A stretch of 64,000 bases of DNA from Betaproteobacteria bacterium (GCA_016720065.1 JADJXY010000002.1:695001-759000); one strand, 5' to 3'; numbered from the stretch's first letter, positions 9,037 to 16,916 are shown. The notes: generated by a model from the sequence alone, not told the origin. Made by a program: numbers and translations.

Positions 9037-9222
9037 ATGAGCAAGAAACGCAATCCGATCCAGAAATCCAAGCGCCATACGAGCAGTGGCTCCTCCACGA
9101 ATTATAGGAGGCAGCAGCCTAAACTGACTGAGGAGGAGCTTGATGGTATCAGGGGAAAACTGTCCCCTTATACCCATAACCCCCTCATTCGGCGGCTGTA
9201 CGCAGCTTTGATGCCGAATTAA
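9037..9222 (+). CDS. Small basic hypothetical protein
   Basis: A 61-residue frame follows the integrase by 51 bases and has a good ribosome-binding site (AAGGAAAATTGCC before the ATG). The N-terminal half is rich in Lys, Arg, Ser and Gln; the C-terminal half (LTEEELDGIRGKLSPYTHN) looks structured. I do not recognise a family. A GC-rich inverted repeat (CCCCCGA and TCGGGGG) follows at about 9240-9272. Confidence 0.5.
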   Translation: MSKKRNPIQKSKRHTSSGSSTNYRRQQPKLTEEELDGIRGKLSPYTHNPLIRRLYAALMPN

Positions 9223-9443
9223 CCCGCCAAATTGCTACACCCCCGAGGCGCGGCAACAAACCAGCATCGGGGGCCGATCTTCATTGTCAATGTCATGCGC
9301 CGTAAGCCCACAGGCCCTCGCCGGGTGTTGCAATATCAGGCGTCATCGCTATAATCCGCCTTACTTTGCATGCGGCTCCGGCCTCGTAGCAATTTACTAA
9401 ATACTCTCGTCCTTACCTTGCTTTTGCATCGAGGTGACATTCC

Positions 9444-9644
9444 ATGTCCGAGAGTATTTCAGGTCAGCCCTACGGCTACATTCGTCAGAAAGACCTGCTG
9501 ACGATCCTTCCCTTCTCCCCCGCAACGCTTTGGCGCAAAGTCAAAGCGGGTACGTTTGTCCAACCGGTGAAGCTTTCAGCCCGCATTACTGCGTGGAACA
9601 AGGCCGAAGTCTATGAATGGCTGAAGCAGCAGGAGGGTAAATAA
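9444..9644 (+). CDS. AlpA-family transcriptional regulator / excisionase-like protein
   Basis: The 66-residue protein matches the AlpA/MerR-like winged-helix type seen in P4-like elements: YGYIRQKDLLTILPFSPATL is the recognition helix region and ends with W-x-K-V-K-A-G, and ITAWNKAEVYEWLKQQ follows. Proteins of this kind activate or direct excision of integrated elements. Its TAA stop shares a base with the ATG of the ATPase gene (TAATG), so the two are translationally coupled. Confidence 0.8.
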   Translation: MSESISGQPYGYIRQKDLLTILPFSPATLWRKVKAGTFVQPVKLSARITAWNKAEVYEWLKQQEGK

Positions 9645-10744
9645 TGACTACCCGTGACCCGCTTCGCCTCAGTGTCGTCGCGAAGGAGAAGGAATTCCAG
9701 TTGTACCGCGCCAGCGATTTTCCCGATCTGCCCGAAATGCTGTGGTTGGTGGAAGACATTTTCCCCGAGCAGGGGCTGCTGTGCATGTATGGCTCCAGCG
9801 GTGTCGGCAAATCGTTCTTGTGCCTGGACTTGGCAGCCGCTGTCGCCGAAGGTGTCGATTGGTTTGGTCACCCCACTCAACAGGGCGACGTCGTGTATGT
9901 TGCGCTGGAAGGGCAAGCCGGTTTGCGCCTGCGTGTCAAAGCTTGGGAGACCTATCACGGTCGGCCTTTTCCCTCGGGGGTGCGCTTCGTATTCGATGAT
10001 TTCTTTATCAACGAACTTCAGGAACCCCGGCAGCTTGGCCTCAAAATTCTGCATGGCAATGGATCGGGCGATTATTGTGATCCCGTTTTGGTGATCATTG
10101 ACACCTTGAATCGTGCCGCCCCGGGCTCCGATGAAAATTCGTGCGCCGACATGAACGGCATTATTGCCGGCGCGACGATGCTCAAAATGACTACCGAGGC
10201 CGCTGTTCTGCTGATTCATCACCCCGGAAAAGATGCAACCCGGGGCCTCCGTGGCCATTCCAGTTTGCATGCCGCATTGGACACTGTTGTCGAAGTTGAT
10301 GAGGACGGCGAAGTGATTCGCTGGCGGCTCGCGAAATCCAAGGATGGCGAAAACGGTATCAGCCATGGGTTCAAGCTGAAGACGGTCGAATTCGGTGTCA
10401 GCAGCAGCGGCAAACCTCGCAAATCCTGTGTGGTGGAATCGGTTGAGGGCTACGTTTCGACCAAACCCGCGTCGCGCCCGGCGGGCGCCCATCAGCAGGT
10501 AATCTTGGATGCTGCCCGTGAATTCTTGATCCAGCATCGCGTTGAGCGCTTCAACGTCGATTTTCCGGATGCCTCTTTCGTGGGGATGCCGTTTAATGAT
10601 CTGCTGAACTTGGTCTGGGACAGGCTGCATAACGTCCCGCAGTCGCATCGGAAGGACCGCGCTCGGCAGGCCCTAAGGCGGCTGTGCGAGATGGGTTTCC
10701 TCGCTGTTGACGGCGACTACATCACGCTGCCGATGCCCGAATAA
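9644..10744 (+). CDS. RepA-like AAA ATPase (AAA_25 type)
   Basis: The 366-residue protein has a Walker A motif GSSGVGKS at residues 50-57, a Walker B strand VLVIIDT at 148-154, and a later IHHPGKDATRGLRGHS segment typical of the RepA/RSF1010-type hexameric helicase group. The C-terminal 90 residues may form a small DNA-binding domain. In mobile elements such proteins act in replication of the excised form. It is coupled to the AlpA-like gene, which fits an excision-and-replication module. No primase gene is recognisable nearby. Confidence 0.75.
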   Translation: MTTRDPLRLSVVAKEKEFQLYRASDFPDLPEMLWLVEDIFPEQGLLCMYGSSGVGKSFLCLDLAAAVAEGVDWFGHPTQQGDVVYVALEGQAGLRLRVKAWETYHGRPFPSGVRFVFDDFFINELQEPRQLGLKILHGNGSGDYCDPVLVIIDTLNRAAPGSDENSCADMNGIIAGATMLKMTTEAAVLLIHHPGKDATRGLRGHSSLHAALDTVVEVDEDGEVIRWRLAKSKDGENGISHGFKLKTVEFGVSSSGKPRKSCVVESVEGYVSTKPASRPAGAHQQVILDAAREFLIQHRVERFNVDFPDASFVGMPFNDLLNLVWDRLHNVPQSHRKDRARQALRRLCEMGFLAVDGDYITLPMPE

Positions 10745-10787
10745 TTCCATGTAACCGCTACCTCTTACAACATCTCAAGGAATCACC

Positions 10788-11018
10788 ATGAAAGCTCTGA
10801 ATTCCGCTGCATTGCAATTCGTGCAATCCAAAATCAATCGACTTCCGACTGGTCGCTACGAACTCTCGGATATTCTTGCTGATGACTGGTTGAGTATCGA
10901 TTGCCCCTATGAATACGGCAAGCAGTTTCGGCGGGCAATTTCCGCTGGACGCCTGAAGGCCATTAAACCTGATGGACGTAAGTCGAACAATCATTTGGTA
11001 TATCAAGTTCTGCATTAA
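10788..11018 (+). CDS. Small DUF1413-like protein
   Basis: The 76-residue protein has the pattern LPTGRYELSDILADDWLSI, then YGKQFRRAI, SAGRLKAIKP and VYQVL, resembling the DUF1413 family of small single-domain proteins common in mobile DNA. The ATG follows AAGGAATCACC. Its function is unknown. It lies 43 bases downstream of the ATPase gene and may be in the same transcript. Confidence 0.6.
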   Translation: MKALNSAALQFVQSKINRLPTGRYELSDILADDWLSIDCPYEYGKQFRRAISAGRLKAIKPDGRKSNNHLVYQVLH

Positions 11019-11072
11019 ACCCGGGTAATGCCGACATCGCTGATGATTCGATGTCGGCATTATCGAGTGACC

Positions 11073-11681
11073 TCATTTCATCTGATCAAGGACACGTTGC
11101 ACCAATACGTCAATACGCCTTGATGTATTAGCCCGGCCAATCATTTTGGCCGAACGCTTATCTCCGCCAATCTTTGAATCGGCAACCGAGAGAATAGGTG
11201 CACCATCTATGTCATGCGTAATTTGGTTTACGCCTTGCATGCCGAGATGGGTGATTCGCACCGATCTTGCCCCTGCATGCAGAGTTACGCGCTCGGCAAC
11301 TACGCCGGCCCTCTCCCCGCAAAATATGACTAGATCGGATATATCGGCGAGTTCGACGTTCAATCGGCTGATATTGTCGTCTTGCCTAACCTCCGCGACG
11401 CTTGCTTCAGTGCGCCCTGTGCTAGCTTTGTACTCGACCCCGGTAAAGGCATTGGTGACCGTAACATCGCTCCGGGCCAAATCGGCAATTCCGATCAGAG
11501 GCCCCAGTTTTGCCAGTAGCAAGTCGAGATTTTTACCTGTCGTACCTGACGCGGGCCTCATGCTTTTCTCCTCCCTGCTACCCGGGCAAGACAGAACAAT
11601 AGCAACCTCCCTTTTTCGCCCTCGCTCAAAATGGTAAGAGCGGACTGAATTGGCCTCGATCTCATCTGCAACACTTGGCAT
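11073..11681 (-). CDS. Uracil-DNA-glycosylase-like superfamily protein
   Basis: The 202-residue protein shows the order of elements expected for the uracil-DNA glycosylase fold: a first strand and loop VAIVLSCPGSREEK, a GTTGKNLDLLLAKLG helix, a VTNAFTGVEY strand, LVIFCGERAG, and THLGMQGVN in the place where family 4 enzymes have the HPS motif. The usual GEAPG and HPS residues are altered, so substrate and activity are uncertain. It is transcribed divergently from an XRE regulator at 11790 across an inverted repeat, which suggests controlled expression. Related glycosylase-like genes in islands include antiphage proteins, but that role is only a possibility here. Confidence 0.5.
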   Translation of the reverse strand: MPSVADEIEANSVRSYHFERGRKREVAIVLSCPGSREEKSMRPASGTTGKNLDLLLAKLGPLIGIADLARSDVTVTNAFTGVEYKASTGRTEASVAEVRQDDNISRLNVELADISDLVIFCGERAGVVAERVTLHAGARSVRITHLGMQGVNQITHDIDGAPILSVADSKIGGDKRSAKMIGRANTSRRIDVLVQRVLDQMK

Positions 11682-11691
11682 AGCAACCTCG

Positions 11692-11726
11692 CATATATTG
11701 GAGCAGGCGATTCTGTACCATATATG
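11692..11726. promoter_or_regulatory. Inverted repeat in divergent UDG-like/XRE promoter region
   Basis: CATATATTGG (11692-11701) and CCATATATG (11718-11726) form an AT-rich inverted repeat between the two divergent genes. Its position suits an operator for the XRE protein encoded alongside. No clear -35/-10 pair was assigned. Confidence 0.35.
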
Positions 11727-11789
11727 CAGGTGCGTAAATGCGGCTAACCGGTCAAATTGCCCCGCATGCGCGGCGGGGACAAGACACTG

Positions 11790-12029
11790 ATGAAAGCTTT
11801 CGGATTGGAGCTGAGTTCGCTCCGGAAAGCTGCGCGCCTATCGCAAGAGGAGCTGGCCTATAGGGCCAAGGTCAATCGAACCTACGTCGCCAAACTCGAA
11901 CTTGGCGAAAACCAGCCCACCCTGACAAGCATGCAGCTTTTGGCAGAGGCATTGGGGAAGCCGCTACCGGAAATGATCGCGAACGCCCTTGAGCGCTACG
12001 ACGCTTTGACCGAGATTGAGCAGACGTAG
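11790..12029 (+). CDS. XRE-family helix-turn-helix regulator
   Basis: The 79-residue protein is a single HTH_3 domain: ELSSLRKAARLSQEELAYRA, then VNRTYVAKLELGENQPTL and LLAEALG. It should bind operator DNA as a dimer and probably controls its own promoter and the divergent glycosylase-like gene. The ATG at 11790 is preferred because GGGGAC lies upstream; an in-frame ATG at 11766 lacks a ribosome-binding site. Confidence 0.75.
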   Translation: MKAFGLELSSLRKAARLSQEELAYRAKVNRTYVAKLELGENQPTLTSMQLLAEALGKPLPEMIANALERYDALTEIEQT

Positions 12030-12060
12030 CCCTCGGGTTTGGGGGCGGCTATTTACCGTT

Positions 12061-12100
12061 GCTCCCGTTACCACTAGGGATTGGGGAGGACGGGAGGAGC
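12061..12100. repeat. Island palindrome copy A
   Basis: GCTCCCGT pairs imperfectly with ACGGGAGGAGC around a central ACTAGGG. It is the first of four related hairpins in the intergenic DNA between 12061 and 12797. Confidence 0.45.
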
Positions 12101-12120
12101 CTGACTACAGGAGAAAATTC

Positions 12121-12405
12121 ATGAGCAATACGAAGGCAAAATGCGAGCGTACCGGCAGGCTTATCCCGTTATCGGAGGGCGCCTATGTGGCAGCCCCGGG
12201 AACAGGGGAATGGGCATTTATCGCAGCAGACGCGCCAGAACAGTCGAGCGACTACTCGGTAGCAGTCGCCAGCCTCAGCAAGTCGCCAGAGGCGTTGGTG
12301 GATTGGGTGGCACACCTGAATGAGAAATCGTGGTTCGATCCGAAGAAGCTGGCCGATTTCTTCACCCGCTTCCGCAAGCAGAACAATCTGTTCCACGTCC
12401 TCTGA
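12121..12405 (+). CDS. Hypothetical island protein
   Basis: The 94-residue frame starts at an ATG preceded by AGGAG. It has no motif I recognise; the C-terminal part (WFDPKKLADFFTRFRKQNN) is likely helical. It stands between two copies of the island palindrome. Confidence 0.5.
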   Translation: MSNTKAKCERTGRLIPLSEGAYVAAPGTGEWAFIAADAPEQSSDYSVAVASLSKSPEALVDWVAHLNEKSWFDPKKLADFFTRFRKQNNLFHVL

Positions 12406-12411
12406 CCCAAG

Positions 12412-12456
12412 TTCCCGCCGCCCCCGCTCCCCCTAGGGAGGGGGAGGCAACGGGAA
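12412..12456. repeat. Island palindrome copy B
   Basis: The outer arms TTCCCG and CGGGAA enclose inner arms around CCCCCTAGGGAGGGGG. It is the strongest hairpin of the four and lies between two convergent small genes, so it could also terminate transcription. Confidence 0.5.
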
Positions 12457-12465
12457 GGGAGAAGG

Positions 12466-12663
12466 TCACTTCGGCTTGGGGGAGTGCCGATCTATCAAGC
12501 TCTGTACCTCCCTCCATGCCAACTCCTCAGCTTGGGGGCGGGGGTAGTTGGCTTCGTACTCAAGGATTCCGGCTCTCTCCTCGAAATACTCCCTCGCCCA
12601 TTGGGGGAGACTCTCCACCAATTTCGCCAACTCCGGATTGGAGGGAGTGACATACGGGCTCAC
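12466..12663 (-). CDS. Small hypothetical protein
   Basis: The 65-residue frame contains LPQWAREYFEERAGILEYEA and PRPQAEELAWREVQSLID. Small acidic proteins with a similar ERAxxxEY...AExxAW pattern are often annotated as hypothetical in proteobacterial islands. The ATG overlaps GGGAGTGAC upstream. Function unknown. Confidence 0.55.
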   Translation of the reverse strand: MSPYVTPSNPELAKLVESLPQWAREYFEERAGILEYEANYPRPQAEELAWREVQSLIDRHSPKPK

Positions 12664-12674
12664 CCCACCTCCAG

Positions 12675-12718
12675 TCCCCGTCGCGCTTCCCCTTTAGGGG
12701 TAGCGGGAACAACGGGAA
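12675..12718. repeat. Island palindrome copy C
   Basis: TCCCCGT and ACGGGAA arms flank CGCTTCCCCTTTAGGGGTAGCG. Same design as the copies at 12061, 12412 and 12754. Confidence 0.45.
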
Positions 12719-12753
12719 ATCCGGTTACCAGATACCCCGTTCGCTCATTCCCC

Positions 12754-12797
12754 TTCCCGTTGCCATCCCACCCTAAGGGTGACGGGAGCGCCGGGAA
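12754..12797. repeat. Island palindrome copy D
   Basis: TTCCCGTT and GCCGGGAA arms enclose CCCACCCTAAGGGTGACGGG. It lies 45 bases before the IS21-family insertion. Confidence 0.45.
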
Positions 12798-12915
12798 ACT
12801 GTATCGGCTCATTCCGGGAATACTGCAAACACTGAGCAGATGTGTTGAGTTGCACGCAAAACTGACCCGGGATTTGCACTGAAATCTGACCCACCCGAAT
12901 GAGCCGAAGTATGGC

Positions 12916-13692
12916 TCAGGTCATTGCTGGATTTCTAGTCTTCACCTCCTTGCTAGCCTTGGTTGAACTGTTCTTGAAGCGGTAACTTTCGTTGCCGGTT
13001 TCGACGATATGGCAGTGATGGGTCAGCCGATCGAGTAGCGCAGTGGTCATCTTCGGGTCGCCGAATATGTTGGCCCATTCTGAGAAACTCAGGTTTGTCG
13101 TGATGATCAGGCTGGTCTTCTCGTAGAGTTTGCTCATCAGATGGAATAGCAGGGCGCCGCCGTTCTGACTGAAAGGCAGGTAGCCCAACTCATCAAGAAT
13201 CACCAGATCAGCATGCACCAGTCGATGGGCAATCTGTCCTTGTTTGCCGGCCAGTTTCTCCTGTTCCAGCGCATTGACCAGATCGACTGTCGAGAAGAAG
13301 CGGACCCGCTGATGGGCATGCATGATGGCCTGCACACTGATGGCGGTGGCCAGATGGGTCTTGCCGGTGCCAGGCCCGCCGATCAGTACGACATTGTGGG
13401 CAGAGTCCATGAACTCTCCTCGATGCAGATGACGAACCAAAGCTTCATTGACGACGCTTTGCGTAAAATCGAATCCCGACAGATCACGGTAAGCCGGGAA
13501 GCGGGCAATCTTCATCTGGTAATTGACCGATCGAACTTCCCGTTCCGCCAGTTCGGCTTTGAGCAGACTATCCAGGATTGATTGCGCATTCAGATAGGCT
13601 GGCGAACTCTGGGCCGCCAGTTCCTCAATGGCTTGTGCCATGCCGAAGAGCTTCAACGACTTCAGCGTGGTGATCATGGCCTCAGGCAACAT
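12916..13692 (-). CDS. istB: IstB-like ATP-binding helper of IS21 transposition
   Basis: The 258-residue protein has the DnaC/IstB fold: Walker A GGPGTGKT at residues 105-112, Walker B VILDELGYLPFS, and NLSFSEWANIFGDPKMTTAL with HHCHIVETGNESYRF near the C-terminus. It uses ATP to select target DNA and recruit the transposase. Its start overlaps the end of istA, the usual IS21 arrangement. The length is normal for the family and the frame is intact. Confidence 0.95.
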   Translation of the reverse strand: MLPEAMITTLKSLKLFGMAQAIEELAAQSSPAYLNAQSILDSLLKAELAEREVRSVNYQMKIARFPAYRDLSGFDFTQSVVNEALVRHLHRGEFMDSAHNVVLIGGPGTGKTHLATAISVQAIMHAHQRVRFFSTVDLVNALEQEKLAGKQGQIAHRLVHADLVILDELGYLPFSQNGGALLFHLMSKLYEKTSLIITTNLSFSEWANIFGDPKMTTALLDRLTHHCHIVETGNESYRFKNSSTKASKEVKTRNPAMT

Positions 13693-15202
13693 GACGTACC
13701 TCCCTCAGACTGTCGTAACGCGTGACGTTGGCCTGTGGCTCGATCCTTAGCACCAGCGCCTGCGGCGCATCGATTGGCGCCGGTGGCGGCAACTCCACCA
13801 ATCGTCCGAGCAGATTGAGTACATGCTGTTTCGAGGCAGCCCCCGCATCAAGGGCCATCTCGACCGCTGTCAGTACGGCTTGCTCATCGTGATGGAGCAC
13901 CAGGGCAAGTATATCGACCATTTCCCGATCACCCCCTGGCCGTTTCAGGAGGGCTGACTGGAGGCGCTTGAAGCCGTCGGGGAATTCGGCAAAGGGTGCG
14001 CCATTTCTTAATGCACCGGGCTTGCGTTGCAAGACAGAGAGGTAGTGCCGCCAGTCGTAGATTGTGCGACTGAAGTCATGTCGCCGATCGATGATGCGCG
14101 GGTGCTCGGCGATCACGTTGCCTTCGGCCGCCACCACGAGATGATCGGCATAGACCCGCAGGCTGACCGGCCGGTTGGCAAATGAAGCAGGAACGCTATA
14201 ACGGTTACGTTCGAAGTTGATCAGACAGGTCGGCGAGACGCGTTTGGTATGTTCGACGAAACCATCGAAGGGGGCTGGCACGGCCATCAATTGGGCCTGC
14301 TCATCGATCCAGGCTTCAGCGACAGTGCCGGGCAATTCAGGGTGACGCAGTTCTTGCCACAGCGTCAGGCAGCGCTGTTCCAGCCAGGCATTGAGGGCAT
14401 CCAGATTCTCGAAGGCGGGTGCACCTTGCCAGATGCGATGCCGGGAGTCCTGGACGTTCTTCTCGATCTGCCCCTTCTCCCAGCCGGAGGCCGGATTGCA
14501 GAACTCGGCTTCAAACAGGAAGTGGCTGACCATGGCCTTGAAACGGGTGTTGATGTCTCGGGCTTTGCCTTTCCGGATTCGATCCACCGCTGTCTTCATA
14601 TTGTCGTAGATGCCGCGCCGGGGAACGCCACCCACGACCCGGAAAGCATGGTTGTGGGCATCGAACAGCATCTCATGGGTCTGCAACGGATAGGCCCGCA
14701 GGAAGAAGGCCCGGCTGTACGAGAGTTTGAGTTGGGCCACCTGTAGTTTGGTCTTCACGCCGGCAATGACCGCCCAGTCTTCGCTCCAGTCGAACTGGAA
14801 GGCTTCGCCTGGAGCAAAGGTCAGCGGAATGAAAGTGCCACGACCGGTCGTTCCGGCCGCTTCCTGCTGCGCTTGTCGCCAATTCCTGGCGAAGGCAGCG
14901 ACCCGGTCATAGGAGCCTTCATAACCCAGAGAGGTAAGGTCGGCATAGATCTGCCGCAGATTTCGCCGCTGCTTGCGATTCTTCTTCGCTTCCGTCTTGA
15001 GCCATGCGGCCAACTTCGGCGCAAACAGATCAAGCTTGCTCGGGCTATGTCGATCAGGATATTTCGGCTCGACGATGCCGGTGCTCAGATACTTCCGGAT
15101 CGTGTTTCGGGACAAGCCCGTTCTCCTGGCAATTTCACGGATGGCCATGCCATCCCGCAGGTGCCAGCGCCTGATTACGCTTAATAACGCCACGTCGATC
15201 AC
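13682..15202 (-). CDS. istA: IstA transposase of IS21 family
   Basis: The 506-residue protein starts with a helix-turn-helix (GMAIREIARRTGLSRNTIRKYL) followed by an integrase-type catalytic core with Asp138 (FQFDW), Asp200 (GIYDN) and a Glu in GWEKGQIEKN (242 or 247). A Mu-type C-terminal domain follows (INFERNRYSVPASF). It cleaves and joins the element ends. The frame is complete, so the element may be active. Confidence 0.95.
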   Translation of the reverse strand: MIDVALLSVIRRWHLRDGMAIREIARRTGLSRNTIRKYLSTGIVEPKYPDRHSPSKLDLFAPKLAAWLKTEAKKNRKQRRNLRQIYADLTSLGYEGSYDRVAAFARNWRQAQQEAAGTTGRGTFIPLTFAPGEAFQFDWSEDWAVIAGVKTKLQVAQLKLSYSRAFFLRAYPLQTHEMLFDAHNHAFRVVGGVPRRGIYDNMKTAVDRIRKGKARDINTRFKAMVSHFLFEAEFCNPASGWEKGQIEKNVQDSRHRIWQGAPAFENLDALNAWLEQRCLTLWQELRHPELPGTVAEAWIDEQAQLMAVPAPFDGFVEHTKRVSPTCLINFERNRYSVPASFANRPVSLRVYADHLVVAAEGNVIAEHPRIIDRRHDFSRTIYDWRHYLSVLQRKPGALRNGAPFAEFPDGFKRLQSALLKRPGGDREMVDILALVLHHDEQAVLTAVEMALDAGAASKQHVLNLLGRLVELPPPAPIDAPQALVLRIEPQANVTRYDSLREVRHVA

Positions 15203-15361
15203 TCCTGATTCCCCCGCTCGTTCCCGAGCAGGTCAGTGTCTATACGTGGGTCAAAATTCGATGCAAATCTATGGGGCTAGTGGGTCAGTTTTGCGTGCAA
15301 CTCAACAGAATAGGCAGTCCCGGCGGGATAGCATCACTCCGTCTCACTACGTACCATCCGA

Positions 15362-15385
15362 AACGATGGGTGGAACGATGGGTAG
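15362..15385. repeat. Paired direct repeat, candidate integrase arm site (right)
   Basis: AACGATGGGTGGAACGATGGGTAG carries two copies of the GATGGGT motif and matches the pair at 7467-7490. It lies 66 bases inside the right att copy. Confidence 0.5.
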
Positions 15386-15413
15386 AAAACAAAACGGCAC
15401 TCCGAGGAGTGCC
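15382..15413 (-). terminator. Terminator downstream of tRNA-Ser
   Basis: GGCACTCC and GGAGTGCC (15396-15413) form a perfect 8-bp stem; on the minus strand it is followed by GTTTTGTTTTC. It would end the tRNA-Ser transcript and belongs to the element side of the att site. Confidence 0.7.
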
Positions 15414-15450
15414 GATTTGCTTATCGCTGCGAGCAGGATACCAACATAGT

Positions 15451-15464
15451 TGGCGGAGACGAAG
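15451..15464. repeat. Right attachment-site copy within tRNA-Ser
   Basis: TGGCGGAGACGAAG is the 3' end of tRNA-Ser and is duplicated at 7335-7348, so the tRNA gene is kept whole after integration. Confidence 0.75.
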
Positions 15465-15543
15465 GGATTCGAACCCTTGATGCAGGTTTTGCCCGCATGC
15501 TCCCTTAGCAGGGGAGTGCCTTCGACCTCTCGGCCACGTCTCC
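15451..15543 (-). tRNA. serX: tRNA-Ser (anticodon GCU)
   Basis: The minus strand from 15543 reads GGAGACGTGGCCGAGAGG, has CTGCTAA as anticodon loop, a long variable arm (GCATGCGGGCAAAACCTGC), a GGTTCGAATCC T-loop, and ends CGTCTCCGCCA with CCA encoded. The length is 93 nt, normal for a class II tRNA. Its 3' end is the integration site of the adjacent element. The gene symbol is conventional only. Confidence 0.95.
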
Positions 15544-15607
15544 GTCGTTCAGGCAAACGAGGCGCGGATCATAGCGGCTCCACGCCCCGGGGTCAAACCA
15601 GGCGGCC

Positions 15608-16828
15608 TTATTGATCCAGTCCGAAGGTGCGGTGCAGGACGCGGACGGCGAGTTCCAGGTACTTTTCATCCAGGACGACGGAAATCTTGATCTCGGAGGT
15701 GGAGATCATCTGGATGTTGATGCCGTCATCGGCCAGAGCCTTGAACATCTGGCTGGCGACGCCTGGGTGGGAGCGCATGCCGACGCCGACGGCGGAGACC
15801 TTGCAGATCTTGTTGTCGCCGGTGACTTCGCGGGCGCTCAGCTTTTGCTTGACGCCTTCCAGGATGCCCATGGCCTTCTGGTATTCGCTGCGATTCACCG
15901 TGAAGGAGAGGTCGGTGGAGCCGTCGTGACCGACGTTCTGGATGATCATGTCCACGTCGATGTTGGCGTCGGCGATGGCGCCCAGCACCTGGTAGGCGAT
16001 GCCGGGCTTGTCCGGGACGCCCAGGATGGTGAGCTTGGCTTCGTCGCGGTTGAAGGCGATACCGGAGATGATCGGTTGTTCCATTTGCTTGTCTTCCTCA
16101 ACAGTGATCAGCGTGCCTTCCCCTTCGTCCTGGAAGCTGGACAGCACGCGCAGTTTGACCTTGTACTTGCCGGCGAACTCGACGGAGCGGATCTGCAGCA
16201 CCTTTGACCCGAGGCTGGCCATTTCCAGCATTTCCTCGAACGTGATGGTGTCGAGTTTCTTCGCTTCCGGCACGACGCGGGGGTCGGTGGTGTAGACGCC
16301 ATCGACATCGGTGTAGATCTGGCATTCGTCGGCCGTCAGTGCCGCGGCGAGGGCCACGCCGGAGGTGTCTGAACCGCCGCGGCCGAGGGTGGTGATGTTG
16401 CCGTTCTCATCGACACCCTGGAAGCCGGCGACAACGACGACCTTGCCGGCGTCGAGGTCCGCGCGCATGTTGGCTTCGTCGATGGAAAGGATGCGGGCCT
16501 TGGTGAAGGTGCTGTCGGTCAGCACCTTGACCTGGCCGCCGGTGTAGCTTCGGGCCGGGACGCCGATGTCCTTCAGGGCCATGGCCAGGAGGCCTATGGT
16601 GACCTGCTCGCCGGTGGAGCAGACCTGGTCCAGCTCGCGGGGGTCGGGATGGGTCTGGATTTCCTTGGCCAGGGCAATGAGGCGGTTGGTCTCGCCGCTC
16701 ATGGCGGAAACCACGACCACCACCTGGTGCCCCTGGGCCTGGAACTTGGCAACACGCTGGGCGACGTTCTTGATGCGCTCGGGGTTGCCCACCGAGGTGC
16801 CGCCGTACTTCTGAACAATCAACGCCAT
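15608..16828 (-). CDS. lysC: Aspartate kinase
   Basis: The 406-residue enzyme phosphorylates aspartate, the first step to lysine, threonine and methionine. The kinase domain starts with VQKYGGTSVG (residues 5-14) and contains GRGGSDTSGVALAAAL, with the aspartate-binding SGETNRL nearby. Two C-terminal ACT regulatory domains (TILGVPDKPGIAYQVLGAI and VSAVGVGMRSHPGVASQMF) indicate feedback control by end-product amino acids. The length fits the class that overlaps alpha and beta subunits; an internal ATG could yield a beta form. It stands alone beside tRNA-Ser, on the same strand as the deacetylase upstream. Confidence 0.97.
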   Translation of the reverse strand: MALIVQKYGGTSVGNPERIKNVAQRVAKFQAQGHQVVVVVSAMSGETNRLIALAKEIQTHPDPRELDQVCSTGEQVTIGLLAMALKDIGVPARSYTGGQVKVLTDSTFTKARILSIDEANMRADLDAGKVVVVAGFQGVDENGNITTLGRGGSDTSGVALAAALTADECQIYTDVDGVYTTDPRVVPEAKKLDTITFEEMLEMASLGSKVLQIRSVEFAGKYKVKLRVLSSFQDEGEGTLITVEEDKQMEQPIISGIAFNRDEAKLTILGVPDKPGIAYQVLGAIADANIDVDMIIQNVGHDGSTDLSFTVNRSEYQKAMGILEGVKQKLSAREVTGDNKICKVSAVGVGMRSHPGVASQMFKALADDGINIQMISTSEIKISVVLDEKYLELAVRVLHRTFGLDQ

Positions 16829-16916
16829 GGAAGTATCCGGTTAACGTGGAGGGGAAAAGCAAGAGGGGCGGATTTTACTCCACCCCCCGGGGGATGTGTC
16901 CAAAGGGAAAACCCGC

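Larger units (their letters stand above)
12843..15307 (-). mobile_element. IS21-family insertion sequence, complete
   Basis: The element is 2465 bp long with perfect terminal inverted repeats beginning TGTTGAGTTGCACGC and extending at least 26 bases (12843-12868 and 15282-15307). A second inner repeat pair (GATTTGCA...TGACCCA) follows at each end, as is common in IS21 elements. It carries istA and istB on the minus strand with an 11-base overlap. No direct repeat of the target is visible: the left flank is CAGATG and the right flank is GAATAG. Confidence 0.92.

Noticed and set aside
12061..12797. CRISPR array
   Set aside because: The repeated units are imperfect palindromes at irregular spacing with genes between them; there are no uniform spacers and no cas genes.
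15203..15361. Remaining gene between istA and the island end
   Set aside because: The stretch consists of the IS21 right end and a short non-coding flank; no frame with a start signal or conserved pattern was found.
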